Part shown: positions 33,197 through 42,453 of the stretch, piece after piece | Layout of the letters: every line of letters begins with the position of its first letter | How positions within the stretch are numbered: position 1 is the stretch's first letter | DNA from: Pseudolabrys sp. | GTDB lineage: Bacteria > Pseudomonadota > Alphaproteobacteria > Rhizobiales > Xanthobacteraceae | DNA length: 64,000 nt | NCBI GenBank assembly: GCA_022841665.1 | Contig: JALHRB010000001.1 | Location: forward strand, 198,984 to 262,983 | Direction of reading: 5' to 3' | Made by a program: the position numbers and the translations under genes | The notes under the pieces: generated by a model | Database searches by the model: none | Told to the model about the DNA's origin: nothing | What the model saw: the letters and a program-made list of their open reading frames with translations, nothing else

Positions 33197-34138
33197 ATGC
33201 TCTCGCGCACCGCCGACAACCTTTACTGGCTCTCGCGCTACGTCGAACGCGCCGAATATCTCGCGCGCATCCTCGACGCCACGCAGCGGCTGTCGGCGCT
33301 GCCGCTCGCTTATGTCGGCACCAGCAACGAATGGGAATCCGCCGTCGCCACGGCCGGCTGCGCCGCCGCCTTCTTCAAGGTCTATGACGAGGCCAATGAG
33401 GAGAACGTCACCGACTTCCTCGCCTTCTCCACCGCCAACTCCTCCTCGATCCGCTCCTGCTTCGAGAGCGCGCGCCACAATGCGCGCGCGGTGCGCACCG
33501 CGCTCACCGTGGAGATGTGGGACGCCATCAACGGCACCTGGCTCGAACTCCAGCGCTACGGCAACGGGCCGACCTCGCGCGAGGAGTTCTCCCGCTTCCT
33601 GCGCTGGGTGCAGGAATCCTCGCTGCGCTACGACGGCTCCGCCTACCGCACCATGCTACGCAACGACGCCTACTGGTTCTCGCGCCTCGGCGTCTACATC
33701 GAGCGCGCCGACAACACCGCGCGCATCCTCGACGTGAAATACCACCTGCTGCTGCCGGAGAACGAGCGCGTCGGCGGCCCGCTCGACTATTTCCAGTGGG
33801 CGGCGATCCTGCGCTCGGTCTCGGCGCTGACCGCCTATCACTGGGTCTATCGCGACAGCCTGAAGCCGTGGCTGGTGGCCGACCTCTTGATCCTGCGCGA
33901 TGAAATGCCGCGATCGCTCGCCTCCTGCTACGAGGCGATCGTGCGCAACCTGGACGCCATCGCCGGCGCCTACGGCCGCCAGGGGCCGGCCCAGCGGCAG
34001 GCGCGCGGCATCCGCACGCGGCTCGAAAACAGCCGCATGGACGGCATTTTCCAGCGCGGCCTGCACGAATTCATCGGCGAGTTCATCACCGAGAACAACC
34101 GGCTCGGCGCCCATATTACCGAGCAGTTCCTGATATGA
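33197..34138 (+). CDS. Alpha-E domain protein (DUF403) of the Anbu cluster
   Basis: 313 residues, all-helical. SRTADNLYWLSRYVERAEYLARIL at the N-terminus and the near-copy AYWFSRLGVYIERADNTARIL about residues 155-176 form the two-fold repeat typical of alpha-E domains. RDEMPRSLASCYEAIV and LHEFIGEFI are conserved. Its biochemical role is undefined; it always travels with the circularly permuted ATP-grasp protein and transglutaminase. Start ATG after the GAGGCA region. Probable operon member despite the preceding 158-bp repeat gap. Confidence 0.93.
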   Translation: MLSRTADNLYWLSRYVERAEYLARILDATQRLSALPLAYVGTSNEWESAVATAGCAAAFFKVYDEANEENVTDFLAFSTANSSSIRSCFESARHNARAVRTALTVEMWDAINGTWLELQRYGNGPTSREEFSRFLRWVQESSLRYDGSAYRTMLRNDAYWFSRLGVYIERADNTARILDVKYHLLLPENERVGGPLDYFQWAAILRSVSALTAYHWVYRDSLKPWLVADLLILRDEMPRSLASCYEAIVRNLDAIAGAYGRQGPAQRQARGIRTRLENSRMDGIFQRGLHEFIGEFITENNRLGAHITEQFLI

Positions 34139-34202
34139 CCCGGGCGTTCCATCGCGCCGGTTTGTGCTAGAACAGCCGCGCCCGAAACAGCACAATTCGC
34201 CC

Positions 34203-35030
34203 ATGCGGATTCGCATCTCCCACGCGACGACCTACCACTACGACACGCCGCCCACCGGCGTGACGCAAGTGCTGCGCCTGACCCCGCGCAATCACGACGG
34301 GCAATACGTGGCGCACTGGCGCGTCGACCTGTCGGACAATTGCCTGGTGCACCAGCACGAGGACGCCTTCGGCAACATCACTCATGCCTTCACCGCCGAA
34401 GGCCCGTTCAGCACGCTGTCGGTATCGGTGGAAGGCGAGGTCGAAACGCAGGATACGCACGGCATCGTGAGCGGCACGATCGAGCGATTCCCGCCCGGCC
34501 TTTACCTGCGCGAGACCGATTTGACGCAGGCCGACGCCAGCATCGTCGATTTTGCCGAGACGGCGCGCGCCGCCAACGGCGGCGACACGCTCGCGCTGCT
34601 GCATGCGCTGCTGGCCGCGCTCAACCGCGAAATCACCTTCGATACCGATCCCACCCATACTGCCACCACCGCCGCGGAGGCCTTCGCGCTGCGGCGCGGC
34701 GTCTGCCAGGACGTGACGCACATCTTCATCGCCGCCGCGCGCCAGCTCGGCATTCCCGCCCGCTACGTCGGCGGGCATTTTTATCGCGCCGACGGCGTCA
34801 CCGCGCAGGAAGCGGGCCACGCTTGGGCCGAGGCCCATATCGAAAACCTGGGCTGGGTCGGCTTCGACCCCACCAACGGCATCTCGACCACCGCCGCGCA
34901 TGTGCGGGTCGCGGTCGGGCTCGATTACCTCGGCGCCGCGCCGGTGCGCGGCACCCGCTATGGCGGCGCGGGCGAAAGCCTGAAAGTGGCGGTGAACGTG
35001 GCGCAGGCGCGGGTGCAGGCGCAGACATGA
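34203..35030 (+). CDS. Transglutaminase-like protein of the Anbu cluster
   Basis: 275 residues. The N-terminal domain (MRIRISHATTYHYDTPPTGVTQVLRLTPR) is the Bact_transglu_N module. The catalytic Cys is in RRGVCQDVTHIFIAAARQLGIPARYV, His in AGHAWAEAHI and Asp in GFDPTNG, the transglutaminase/papain-fold triad. Proteins of this type probably cleave or transfer on gamma-glutamyl or peptide bonds. The ATG at 34203 fits the family start; the track start at 34164 does not. Sits before anbu in the cluster. Confidence 0.93.
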   Translation: MRIRISHATTYHYDTPPTGVTQVLRLTPRNHDGQYVAHWRVDLSDNCLVHQHEDAFGNITHAFTAEGPFSTLSVSVEGEVETQDTHGIVSGTIERFPPGLYLRETDLTQADASIVDFAETARAANGGDTLALLHALLAALNREITFDTDPTHTATTAAEAFALRRGVCQDVTHIFIAAARQLGIPARYVGGHFYRADGVTAQEAGHAWAEAHIENLGWVGFDPTNGISTTAAHVRVAVGLDYLGAAPVRGTRYGGAGESLKVAVNVAQARVQAQT

Positions 35031-35094
35031 CATTGCCGGACGCGCACGCATGGCTATAACCTTGCGGCGCAAAGAGCGGGGAAACGGGACGGAT

Positions 35095-35841
35095 ATGACC
35101 TATTGCTGCGGAGTTCTGGTGCGCGACGGCCTCGTGATGATCGCCGATACGCGCACCAATGCCGGCCTCGACAACGTCTCGACCTTCCGCAAGCTGCACG
35201 TCTACACGCAGCCGGGCGAGCGCATCATGGCGATCGCCTCCTCGGGCAACCTGTCGCTCAGCCAGTCCGTGCGCTCGACCCTGATCGAGGGATTCGAAAA
35301 TCCGGAGACCGGCGAGGTCGAGACGCTGATGAACGCGCCGACCATGTTCCAGGCGGCGCAACGCATCGGCCGCGCCATCCGCAACGTGCAGACCGTCGAA
35401 GGCAAGGCGCTGGCGGCGGCGGAAGTCGACCACGACGTCGCCTTCCTGTTCGGCGGCCAGATCAAGGGCGGGCCGCTGCGCCTTTACATGATCTATTCGG
35501 CCGGCAATTTCATCGAGTGCACCACCGACACGCCCTACCTGCAGATCGGCGAGCACAAATACGGCAAGCCGGTGCTCGACCGCGCCATCAGCTACACCAC
35601 CGACCTCTATGACGCACTCAAGATCAGCTTGATCTCGATGGATTCCACCATGCGCTCGAACATCGGCGTCGGCCTGCCGATCGACGTCCTGGTGGTCCGC
35701 CGCGACACCTGCGCGGCCGAGGTGAACTACCGGATCGAGCCGGGCGAGCCCTACTTCCACGACCTGCGCGAGCGCTGGTCGGCCGCCCTGCGCGCCGCAC
35801 ATATCGCCATCCCGCGTCCGCCCTATCGCGGCCCCGGCTGA
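35095..35841 (+). CDS. Anbu peptidase (bacterial proteasome-like protein)
   Basis: 248 residues of the Ntn-hydrolase/proteasome beta-subunit fold. The start MTYCCGVLVRDGLVMIADTRTNAG exposes a nucleophilic Thr2 once Met is removed, and SSGNLSLSQSV, FQAAQRIGRAIRNV and FGGQIKGGPLRLYMIYSAGNF are family motifs. The upstream in-frame start in the track (35050) would bury this Thr, so the ATG at 35095 is preferred. Anbu forms rings or helical assemblies in other bacteria; the substrates are unresolved. Last gene of the four-gene cluster. Confidence 0.94.
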   Translation: MTYCCGVLVRDGLVMIADTRTNAGLDNVSTFRKLHVYTQPGERIMAIASSGNLSLSQSVRSTLIEGFENPETGEVETLMNAPTMFQAAQRIGRAIRNVQTVEGKALAAAEVDHDVAFLFGGQIKGGPLRLYMIYSAGNFIECTTDTPYLQIGEHKYGKPVLDRAISYTTDLYDALKISLISMDSTMRSNIGVGLPIDVLVVRRDTCAAEVNYRIEPGEPYFHDLRERWSAALRAAHIAIPRPPYRGPG

Positions 35842-36079
35842 CAGTCCCGTTGCGGACCGGAACTCCGGCCTTTTTACGCACCTTCGATGTGGAACAGGGG
35901 CCGGTTGCAGGTTTCTGCGTCTACGCCTTAACCCTCGGTTAACAGCAACCCGCGAATTGCGGTTCCTCCTTACCGGCGGGGTGCCGGAATCGGGGCGCCG
36001 AAAGCCCTTGGCAAGCTTTGCCGGCTAATGTCCCAGGCTGAAAAGCCGAGTGGTTTGCACACTTTAAGGGACATTGCCT

Positions 36080-38341
36080 TTGACGGCTGTGGCTCGCCCG
36101 CACTTCGCCGAGGAGCGGCAGTACACCAGTTGGGATCGCGCGCGCCTGAGCGTCGTGGTCCCGATCGGTGTCATCGTTGCCGTCGCCATCGTCTGCATCG
36201 TCGTGGCCGTGCTGTCCTCCGCGCAGCGCGCCGATGAAGTCGCCGTCGACCACGAGAAACAGTTGTTCTCGCAGTCGCTGCGCAATTACGGCGCGCGCGT
36301 GCTGCGTGAGGTCCAAAGCGTCGCCACCTCGGAAGGCGCGATCCGCAACGTCCGCTACAGCTTTGACGGAAACTGGATGCGCCAGCGCATCGGCATTTGG
36401 CTGGAAAATTATTTCAATCACGACGTCATCATCGTGTTCGATCGCAACGACCATCCGATCCACGCATTCTCCGAGCGCCGTCCGGCCGCGCGCGAATGGC
36501 TGGAACATGCGCGGCCCGACCTCGAATCGCTGCTCGGTTACATCCGCGGGCGCGAGACTGGCCTGCGCGATGCCATTCAACTGGGGCCGCGCGAAAAGGG
36601 CGGCAATCCGCGGGCGGCGATCATCGACCGCGTGCTCAACAAACCGGCGATCATTGCCGCGTCCGCCATCGGGCCGGCGGAGGGCACTGTGCCGGCGCTC
36701 GACAACGCGGCGCCGGTCCTGATGTCGGTGAAATTCATCGGCAGCGGGGTGCTTGAGGACATCAAGCGCCAGCTTCGGCTGCACAACCTGCGCCTGGTCG
36801 AGGCGGGCCCGGTCCCCTCCAACGACTTCGTCTACACGCTCGCCGGCACCGACGGCAGCGAGATCGCACGCTTCGCCTGGACGCCGAAGCAACCGGGCGC
36901 GGAAATCGTCAACAACGTCGTCCCTTTCATCGCGGTCGCGCTCGCCGGCTTCGCGCTGCTCGCCGCCTTCGTGCTGCGTTATATGCGCCGCACCGCCGCC
37001 ACCATCGCCGCCGGCGAAACGCGCCTGCGCCATCTCGCCATGCACGACCCGCTCTGCGGCCTGCCCAACCGCATCTTTTTCGGCGAGCGGCTGGAAGCGG
37101 TGATCCAGGAGGTGCGCGACGGCTCCTCGCCCGCCGCGGTGTTCTACATCGACCTCGACCACTTCAAGGACGTCAACGACACGCTCGGTCATCCGGTCGG
37201 CGACGAATTGATCCGCAACGTCACGCTGCGGCTGTCGCACACCTTGCGCGGCGGCGACTTGGTCGCGCGCCTGGGCGGCGATGAGTTCGCGGTGATCTCC
37301 GGGGTCGGCGACGACGCCGTGAAGATGATGTCAGTCGCCCAGCGCATGATCTCCGCGCTCAGCTCGCCCTACTCGATCAACGGCCAGAACATCGTTATCG
37401 GCGCCTCAATCGGCATCGCCGTCATCGATCGCGGCTGCGGCGGCGCCGCCGACATCATGCGCTATGCCGACATGGCGCTCTATCGCGCCAAGAACGAGGG
37501 CCGCAATCGCGCCTGCATCTACGACGCGGCGATGGACGCCGACCTGTCGAACCGCAAGCTTTTGGAAGCCGATCTGCGCGAGGCGATCGAGAACGACGGC
37601 CTGCGCGTGCTGTACCAGCCGATCGTCAACAAGAGCGGCGAAACCGTGGTCGGCGTCGAGGCGCTCTGCCGCTGGACGCATCCGACCCGCGGCGAGATCC
37701 CGCCGAGCGAGTTCATCGCCGCCGCCGAGCATAGCGGCCTGATCGTCGAGCTCGGCGCCTTGGTGCTGCGCCACGCTTGTGTCGACGGCAAGGCCTGGCC
37801 CGGGCTGACCGTGGCGGTCAACGTCTCGCCCATCCAGTTCCGCCGCAGCGATTTCGTCGACGTGGTCGAGCGCATCCTGGCGGAGACCGCATTCGATCCG
37901 GCGCGCCTCGAGCTGGAGCTGACCGAGAGCGTGCTGCTCGGCAATGTCGACACCGCCGAGGCCGCCATGCTGCGCCTGAAGAAGCTGGGCGTGCGGCTCG
38001 CGCTCGACGACTTCGGCACCGGCTATTCCAGCCTGCTCTATCTGCGCCGCTATCCTTTCGACAAGCTCAAGATCGACCGCAGCTTCGTGCTGTCGATCGA
38101 GAAGGCGGCCGACGCCGCGGCCATCGTGCATGCGGTGGTCAGCCTCGGCCGCGGCCTCGGCATGCAGGTGACCGCCGAGGGCGTGGAAACCGCCGACCAG
38201 CAGCTCTTCCTGCGCGCCGCGGGCGTGCATTCGATGCAGGGCTGGCGCTTCGGCAAGGCGGTGCCGCCGAACGAGATCACCGCCCGCCTGCGCACGCCGG
38301 AGGCCTACAAGCCGATCGACGTCGAAGCCTTGGCAAGTTAA
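36080..38341 (+). CDS. CHASE4-like GGDEF-EAL protein
   Basis: About 753 residues. A membrane helix (VVVPIGVIVAVAIVCIVVAVL) precedes a periplasmic CHASE4-type sensor domain (about 50-280), then a second helix (FIAVALAGFALLAAFVLRY). GGDEF is intact at 399-403 (RLGGDEFAV), with an RGGD inhibition site five residues before it; EAL is intact at 527-529 (GVEALCRW). Both cyclase and phosphodiesterase sites therefore look active-competent. The start is taken as TTG at 36080, with AAGGG nine bases upstream; the track TTG at 36074 is spaced too closely. Confidence 0.9.
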   Translation: MTAVARPHFAEERQYTSWDRARLSVVVPIGVIVAVAIVCIVVAVLSSAQRADEVAVDHEKQLFSQSLRNYGARVLREVQSVATSEGAIRNVRYSFDGNWMRQRIGIWLENYFNHDVIIVFDRNDHPIHAFSERRPAAREWLEHARPDLESLLGYIRGRETGLRDAIQLGPREKGGNPRAAIIDRVLNKPAIIAASAIGPAEGTVPALDNAAPVLMSVKFIGSGVLEDIKRQLRLHNLRLVEAGPVPSNDFVYTLAGTDGSEIARFAWTPKQPGAEIVNNVVPFIAVALAGFALLAAFVLRYMRRTAATIAAGETRLRHLAMHDPLCGLPNRIFFGERLEAVIQEVRDGSSPAAVFYIDLDHFKDVNDTLGHPVGDELIRNVTLRLSHTLRGGDLVARLGGDEFAVISGVGDDAVKMMSVAQRMISALSSPYSINGQNIVIGASIGIAVIDRGCGGAADIMRYADMALYRAKNEGRNRACIYDAAMDADLSNRKLLEADLREAIENDGLRVLYQPIVNKSGETVVGVEALCRWTHPTRGEIPPSEFIAAAEHSGLIVELGALVLRHACVDGKAWPGLTVAVNVSPIQFRRSDFVDVVERILAETAFDPARLELELTESVLLGNVDTAEAAMLRLKKLGVRLALDDFGTGYSSLLYLRRYPFDKLKIDRSFVLSIEKAADAAAIVHAVVSLGRGLGMQVTAEGVETADQQLFLRAAGVHSMQGWRFGKAVPPNEITARLRTPEAYKPIDVEALAS

Positions 38342-38460
38342 CCGCCGAATAGCGCGCTAATCTTCCGCCGGGCCCTTCCGCGCCTCGCGGCGCTTCGGTA
38401 TGATAGCCGCGGAATTCCTCATTCATCCTTCCGTCGAATTCCCCGCAATAGAAACCGGCC

Positions 38461-39081
38461 GTGGCCAGCAGGCGTACCTTCATCGCACGCGTTCTCGCGG
38501 TCGGCGCGCTGGCGGCGTCGACTTTCGCCGGTCTGTTCAAGACCGCAGCTCATGCCCGAGGAAATACCCCGATGTCCAAGCAAGCAATGATCGATACGTT
38601 TCAGAAGCATGTCGGCGCGGAGTTGGCGGGCGACCTGGAAACGACGATGGCGACGATGTCGGACGAGCCGCATCTCAACCACGTGCCGACCATGGCCGGC
38701 GGCGTCGGTCGCGAAGGCGTGCGCAACTTTTACCGCGACCATTTGGTGGGAAAGTTCTTTCCGCCGGACGTCAAGATGACGAACGTGTCCAGCACCGTCG
38801 GCGACAACCAGATCGTCGACGAAATCTACATCAGCTTCACGCACACGACCGAAATCGACTGGCTGCTGCCGGGCGTCGCACCGACGGGCAAGCCGGTCGA
38901 GATGGCCGTTGCTGTCGTCGTCGGCTTCAAGGGCGACAAGATCACCCATGAGCACATCTACTGGGATCAGGCCGGCGTGCTGGTGCAGATCGGGCTACTC
39001 GATCCCAAGGGCCTGCCGGTGACCGGCGCCGAAAGCGCCCGCAAGGTGCTCAATCCCAAGCTCCCCGCCCGCCAATTTTGA
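38461..39081 (+). CDS. Tat-secreted NTF2-like (SnoaL) protein
   Basis: 206 residues. The N-terminus has SRRTFIARVLAVGALAAS, a twin-arginine signal with a hydrophobic stretch and a possible AHA|RG cleavage site near residue 33. The mature part is an NTF2-like fold: MIDTFQKHVGAELAGDLETTMATM, THTTEIDWLLPG and HEHIYWDQAGVLVQIGLLD. Start is GTG at 38461 without a strong ribosome site. An internal ATG at 38572 (MSKQAMID) has GAGGAAA upstream and could give a cytosolic form. Function unknown. Confidence 0.82.
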   Translation: MASRRTFIARVLAVGALAASTFAGLFKTAAHARGNTPMSKQAMIDTFQKHVGAELAGDLETTMATMSDEPHLNHVPTMAGGVGREGVRNFYRDHLVGKFFPPDVKMTNVSSTVGDNQIVDEIYISFTHTTEIDWLLPGVAPTGKPVEMAVAVVVGFKGDKITHEHIYWDQAGVLVQIGLLDPKGLPVTGAESARKVLNPKLPARQF

Positions 39082-39105
39082 CAACCCTGTTGAGCGCGCT
39101 TCGCC

Positions 39106-40128
39106 ATGCACCTGGGTAGAAAATACAGGCTCCCCGAATACCTGGTGTGGATGCGGTGGGAGACCGCCTACATCTTTCTCTGGGCGCTGTTCGTCACCGC
39201 ACTCCTCGAAGTGCTGCGCCTGAACTTCCTCGCGATACCGGCGCCGCTGCTCGCCGTCGTCGGCACCGCAGTCGCCATCGTTCTCGCCTTCAAGAACCAG
39301 CAGTGCCACGCGCGCATCAACGAGGCGCTGGCGCTGTGGGGACAAATCACGTCGGCCAGCATGATCCTGGCCAATAGACTGAAAGCGACGCTCGGCAATC
39401 TGGACGCCGGACAGTCGGATTCGCTGCTGAAGGAAATGTTCTACCGCCATTTTGCCTGGCTGACAGCGATGCGCTTCTTTTTGCGCGAACCGAAGACATG
39501 GGAGAACACGTTCGAGCCCGGCAATGCCAAATATCTCGCCGCGCTGCCGACGCCCGAAAGCCAGTCCAAGCTCCAAACCGAACTGGCCGCCTATTTTCCC
39601 GATGCGGACGTGCAGAAGGTGCTGACGCATCGCGGCGACAAGGAGGCCTTCATCCTGCAGGGTCAATACCAGGCGATCGGCGAGCTACATCGCAAGGGCC
39701 TCATCGACTCCAACGTGTTTGTCAGCCTGACCAATGCGGTCGACGACATCGTCCGGCTGCAAGGCGCCGTCAAACGCATCAAGAGCTACCCCTACGCGCG
39801 CAACTATTATTCGATCGCCATCATCCTGGTGGTTGCCTTCGTCGCCATCGTGCCGTTCGGCCTCTTTCCGTATGCCCTGGACCTCGGGCGCTCTTCCGGC
39901 ATCGAGCACTTTACGGCATGGCTGAACGTGCCGTTCAGCGTCTTCGTCGGCTGGATTTTCGTCACGCTGGAGAAGGTTGGAGAGAACTCCTCGAATCCGT
40001 TCGAGGGCGGCCCCAACGACGTGCCGATCTCGTTCCTGGCGCGGCGGATCGAGATCGAGATGCGCACCATGCTCGGCGAGAAGACCGACCTCAAGCCGAT
40101 CGAAGCGAAATACAATATCTTGTTTTGA
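39106..40128 (+). CDS. Bestrophin-family ion channel
   Basis: 340 residues, four predicted membrane helices. The N-terminal YIFLWALFVTALLEVL helix, the ALWGQITSASMILANR region and the C-terminal SSNPFEGGPNDVPI segment match bestrophins (UPF0187/RFP-TM). EMRTMLGEK follows. Prokaryotic members are pentameric cation channels; the ion selectivity here is not predictable. It follows the NTF2-like gene by 24 bp on the same strand. Confidence 0.9.
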   Translation: MHLGRKYRLPEYLVWMRWETAYIFLWALFVTALLEVLRLNFLAIPAPLLAVVGTAVAIVLAFKNQQCHARINEALALWGQITSASMILANRLKATLGNLDAGQSDSLLKEMFYRHFAWLTAMRFFLREPKTWENTFEPGNAKYLAALPTPESQSKLQTELAAYFPDADVQKVLTHRGDKEAFILQGQYQAIGELHRKGLIDSNVFVSLTNAVDDIVRLQGAVKRIKSYPYARNYYSIAIILVVAFVAIVPFGLFPYALDLGRSSGIEHFTAWLNVPFSVFVGWIFVTLEKVGENSSNPFEGGPNDVPISFLARRIEIEMRTMLGEKTDLKPIEAKYNILF

Positions 40129-40220
40129 GAGACACATGACGCGAGCGGCGGCGCACCTATGACGCGCGCGCCGATTTATGTTAAGCGTCGGCGCGACAGC
40201 AAATTCAGGGAAGGAAGGCC

Positions 40221-40979
40221 ATGACTGCGAAGATTGCGCTGGTGACGGGAGCCGGAACGGGCGTCGGCCGGGCGGTGGCGATTGCGCTGGCGAAGGCCGG
40301 CTACAGCCTGGTGCTGGCCGGGCGCCGCAAGGAAATGCTCGACCAGGTGGCCGGCGAAATCAACGCCATCGGCGCGCAGGCGCTGGCGGTGCCGACCGAC
40401 GTGTCCAAGCGCGACTCGATCCTGGCGCTGTTCGCCACCGTGAAATCCACCTTCGGACGGCTCGACGTGCTGTTCAACAACGCGGGCATCGGCGCGCCGC
40501 CGGTGCCGCTGGAGGAACTGCCGTTCGAGACCTGGCAGCAGGTGGTGGCGACCAACCTCACCGGCATGTTTCTGTGCACGCAGGAAGCCATCAAGATCAT
40601 GAAGGCGCAGACCCCGCGCGGCGGCCGCATCGTCAACAACGGCTCGATCTCCGCGCATGCGCCGAGGCCGTTCTCGGTCGCCTATACCTCGACCAAGCAC
40701 GCCATCACCGGGCTGACCAAGTCCACCTCGCTCGACTGCCGGCAATACAATATCTGCTGCGGGCAAGTGGACATCGGCAATGCCGCGACGCCTTTGACCG
40801 ACCGCATGGTGCAGGGCGACGGCGTGCTGCAGCCGAACGGCAGCAAGATGATCGAGCCGCGCATGGACGCCGAGCATGTCGGCAACGCGGTGGTCTACAT
40901 GGCCGGCCTGCCGCTCGACACCAACGTGCTGTTCATGACGGTGATGGCGAACAACATGCCGTTCGTCGGGCGCGGGTGA
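40221..40979 (+). CDS. Short-chain dehydrogenase/reductase
   Basis: 252 residues, classical SDR. Cofactor motif [14 protein letters not shown] (TGxxxGxG), NNAGIG near 90 and the catalytic YTSTKHA (Tyr-x3-Lys) near 155, with Ser in NGSISAHA. The loop after the cofactor motif ends RRK, which favours NADPH. Substrate unknown. Strong ribosome site GGAAGGAAGG. Stands alone, convergent with the DUF2235 gene. Confidence 0.94.
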   Translation: MTAKIALVTGAGTGVGRAVAIALAKAGYSLVLAGRRKEMLDQVAGEINAIGAQALAVPTDVSKRDSILALFATVKSTFGRLDVLFNNAGIGAPPVPLEELPFETWQQVVATNLTGMFLCTQEAIKIMKAQTPRGGRIVNNGSISAHAPRPFSVAYTSTKHAITGLTKSTSLDCRQYNICCGQVDIGNAATPLTDRMVQGDGVLQPNGSKMIEPRMDAEHVGNAVVYMAGLPLDTNVLFMTVMANNMPFVGRG

Positions 40980-40994
40980 GCGCCAGCGCGGGTG

Positions 40995-42287
40995 CTATTG
41001 GGATTTACCCATTAGCCAATCAAAAACCTGCGCGGACTCGCTTTCATTGTCCGGCCGCAGAATTTCTCCGTTCTTACCGACCACGCACAGGATCGGACCT
41101 GAGTCCTTGGCCCCGTCTGCTGGGAAATAGGTTCGTTGCACGCGCTCGATCGCCAGTTCGAGGTTGGGCGGCGCATAGCGCATGCCTTTGCCGGCATCGT
41201 GATATTTCCGCCACCGCAGCAGGCAAGTCCAGTGCAGGTACTCGTTGTGCACGACACCACGGGGCACCAAACCTACCGGACGGTAGCGGCCGCCCTTCGG
41301 CGCGAGATTGCAAATCTTGCGGAATGCTGGAACCGGATAGTCCGGCAAAAACATCGGGAGCGAGCGCGATTCATAGATGCGTCCCTCGGCGAAGTTTTCC
41401 GGCGCCGCGTCGAGGAATGGATGATCGAAGGCGAGACCAAGCCCGCTGGCACGCACCCGATTCATCATCCAGTCGAGCACGATGCGGCTGAGCCGGTTGT
41501 CTTCATAGCCGCCGCCGACGTTAGAATGAACGCCGGGAAACCAGACCTGTTCGACCATCCTGTTGGGCTCATGCGGCGGCCTTGACCAGACCGCCGGCTG
41601 AAAGGCCCAGCGCTTTTCATCGATCGCCAGCGCGTGCAAGGCGACGTCCACCGTTTTGCCGAGCTCAGTATCGGCGAACTCGTACTTCAAGCGATTGAGT
41701 TTCGAAAACCAGTGCACGGGAATGCCGCGCGCGCCTACGGTGTCGAAAACGCCGAGGCATTGCACGCGAACGTCCGCAAACAGAAACGGCTTAAGAGCAA
41801 TACGATCTGCCGGCAAACGGCTTTTCGGCGATGTCTTGTAGTAATTCCAAACGCGCTGCTCCATCTCCGCGTTGTGATGTTCCGGCCGCAGCAGTCCGGG
41901 CGATCCAAGAAATCCGGCCACCGCGCGTGCGGTATAGGCACCGCGCGAAAAACCGAAAATGTAGATTTCCGTGGTGCTTTCGTCGTCTTGGATGAAATTT
42001 GCGCTCAGGAAGCGATAGGCGCTGCGTATTTTTTCGCCCATACCGCTACCGAAAGCACCGCCGGTAATCCGATCGAGTCCGAGTCCGGTGCCAACGCCCC
42101 AATCGTAATATGATAGCTGCGACACTCCGTCCGCGGCCGTCGGATGAAGACGGTCGCGGATTTCAACGATGTTCGTAACGGTGTGAGCGTCGTCGGTATT
42201 CCAAGTGCCGTCCAGGCAGAGCACGAGGCGGCGGACCACTTTGCGCGCCTGCTCGGGCTTTGCCGCAAATTGCGTCTTGGACACCAT
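40995..42287 (-). CDS. DUF2235 alpha/beta-hydrolase
   Basis: 430 residues. LVLCLDGTWNTDD and VGTGLGLD near the N-terminus, the nucleophile motif IFGFSRGAYTARAVAGFL (GxSxG, about 112) and PGVHSNVGGGYED are the DUF2235 signature, shared with Tle1-type phospholipases exported by type VI secretion. No type VI genes or signal peptide occur here, so this is likely an orphan housekeeping or defence-related hydrolase. Base composition is less GC-rich than neighbours. Converges on the SDR gene. Confidence 0.9.
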   Translation of the reverse strand: MVSKTQFAAKPEQARKVVRRLVLCLDGTWNTDDAHTVTNIVEIRDRLHPTAADGVSQLSYYDWGVGTGLGLDRITGGAFGSGMGEKIRSAYRFLSANFIQDDESTTEIYIFGFSRGAYTARAVAGFLGSPGLLRPEHHNAEMEQRVWNYYKTSPKSRLPADRIALKPFLFADVRVQCLGVFDTVGARGIPVHWFSKLNRLKYEFADTELGKTVDVALHALAIDEKRWAFQPAVWSRPPHEPNRMVEQVWFPGVHSNVGGGYEDNRLSRIVLDWMMNRVRASGLGLAFDHPFLDAAPENFAEGRIYESRSLPMFLPDYPVPAFRKICNLAPKGGRYRPVGLVPRGVVHNEYLHWTCLLRWRKYHDAGKGMRYAPPNLELAIERVQRTYFPADGAKDSGPILCVVGKNGEILRPDNESESAQVFDWLMGKSQ

Positions 42288-42453
42288 TCGAACACCTCAA
42301 CCCATGGTGGCAATTCTGCCCGGGGCGATGCAAGCGAAAAACGCATCCCGGCGACGTCGATTGCTTTGCCCGCCGTTCCCCTGCACTTTTGGAAAAGACT
42401 CGGGCGCGCGATAGCCGCGAGGAGGCCGCCGGGAGACGGGCTGGGGGAACGGA

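Noticed and set aside
35050-35094. Upstream start of the Anbu gene
   Set aside because: Would hide the N-terminal threonine nucleophile behind 15 residues; family proteins start at the ATG at 35095.
35842-36079. Weak hairpin CCGGAACTCCGG followed by CTTTTT after the Anbu gene as terminator
   Set aside because: Only a 4-5 bp stem with almost no loop; too weak to call.
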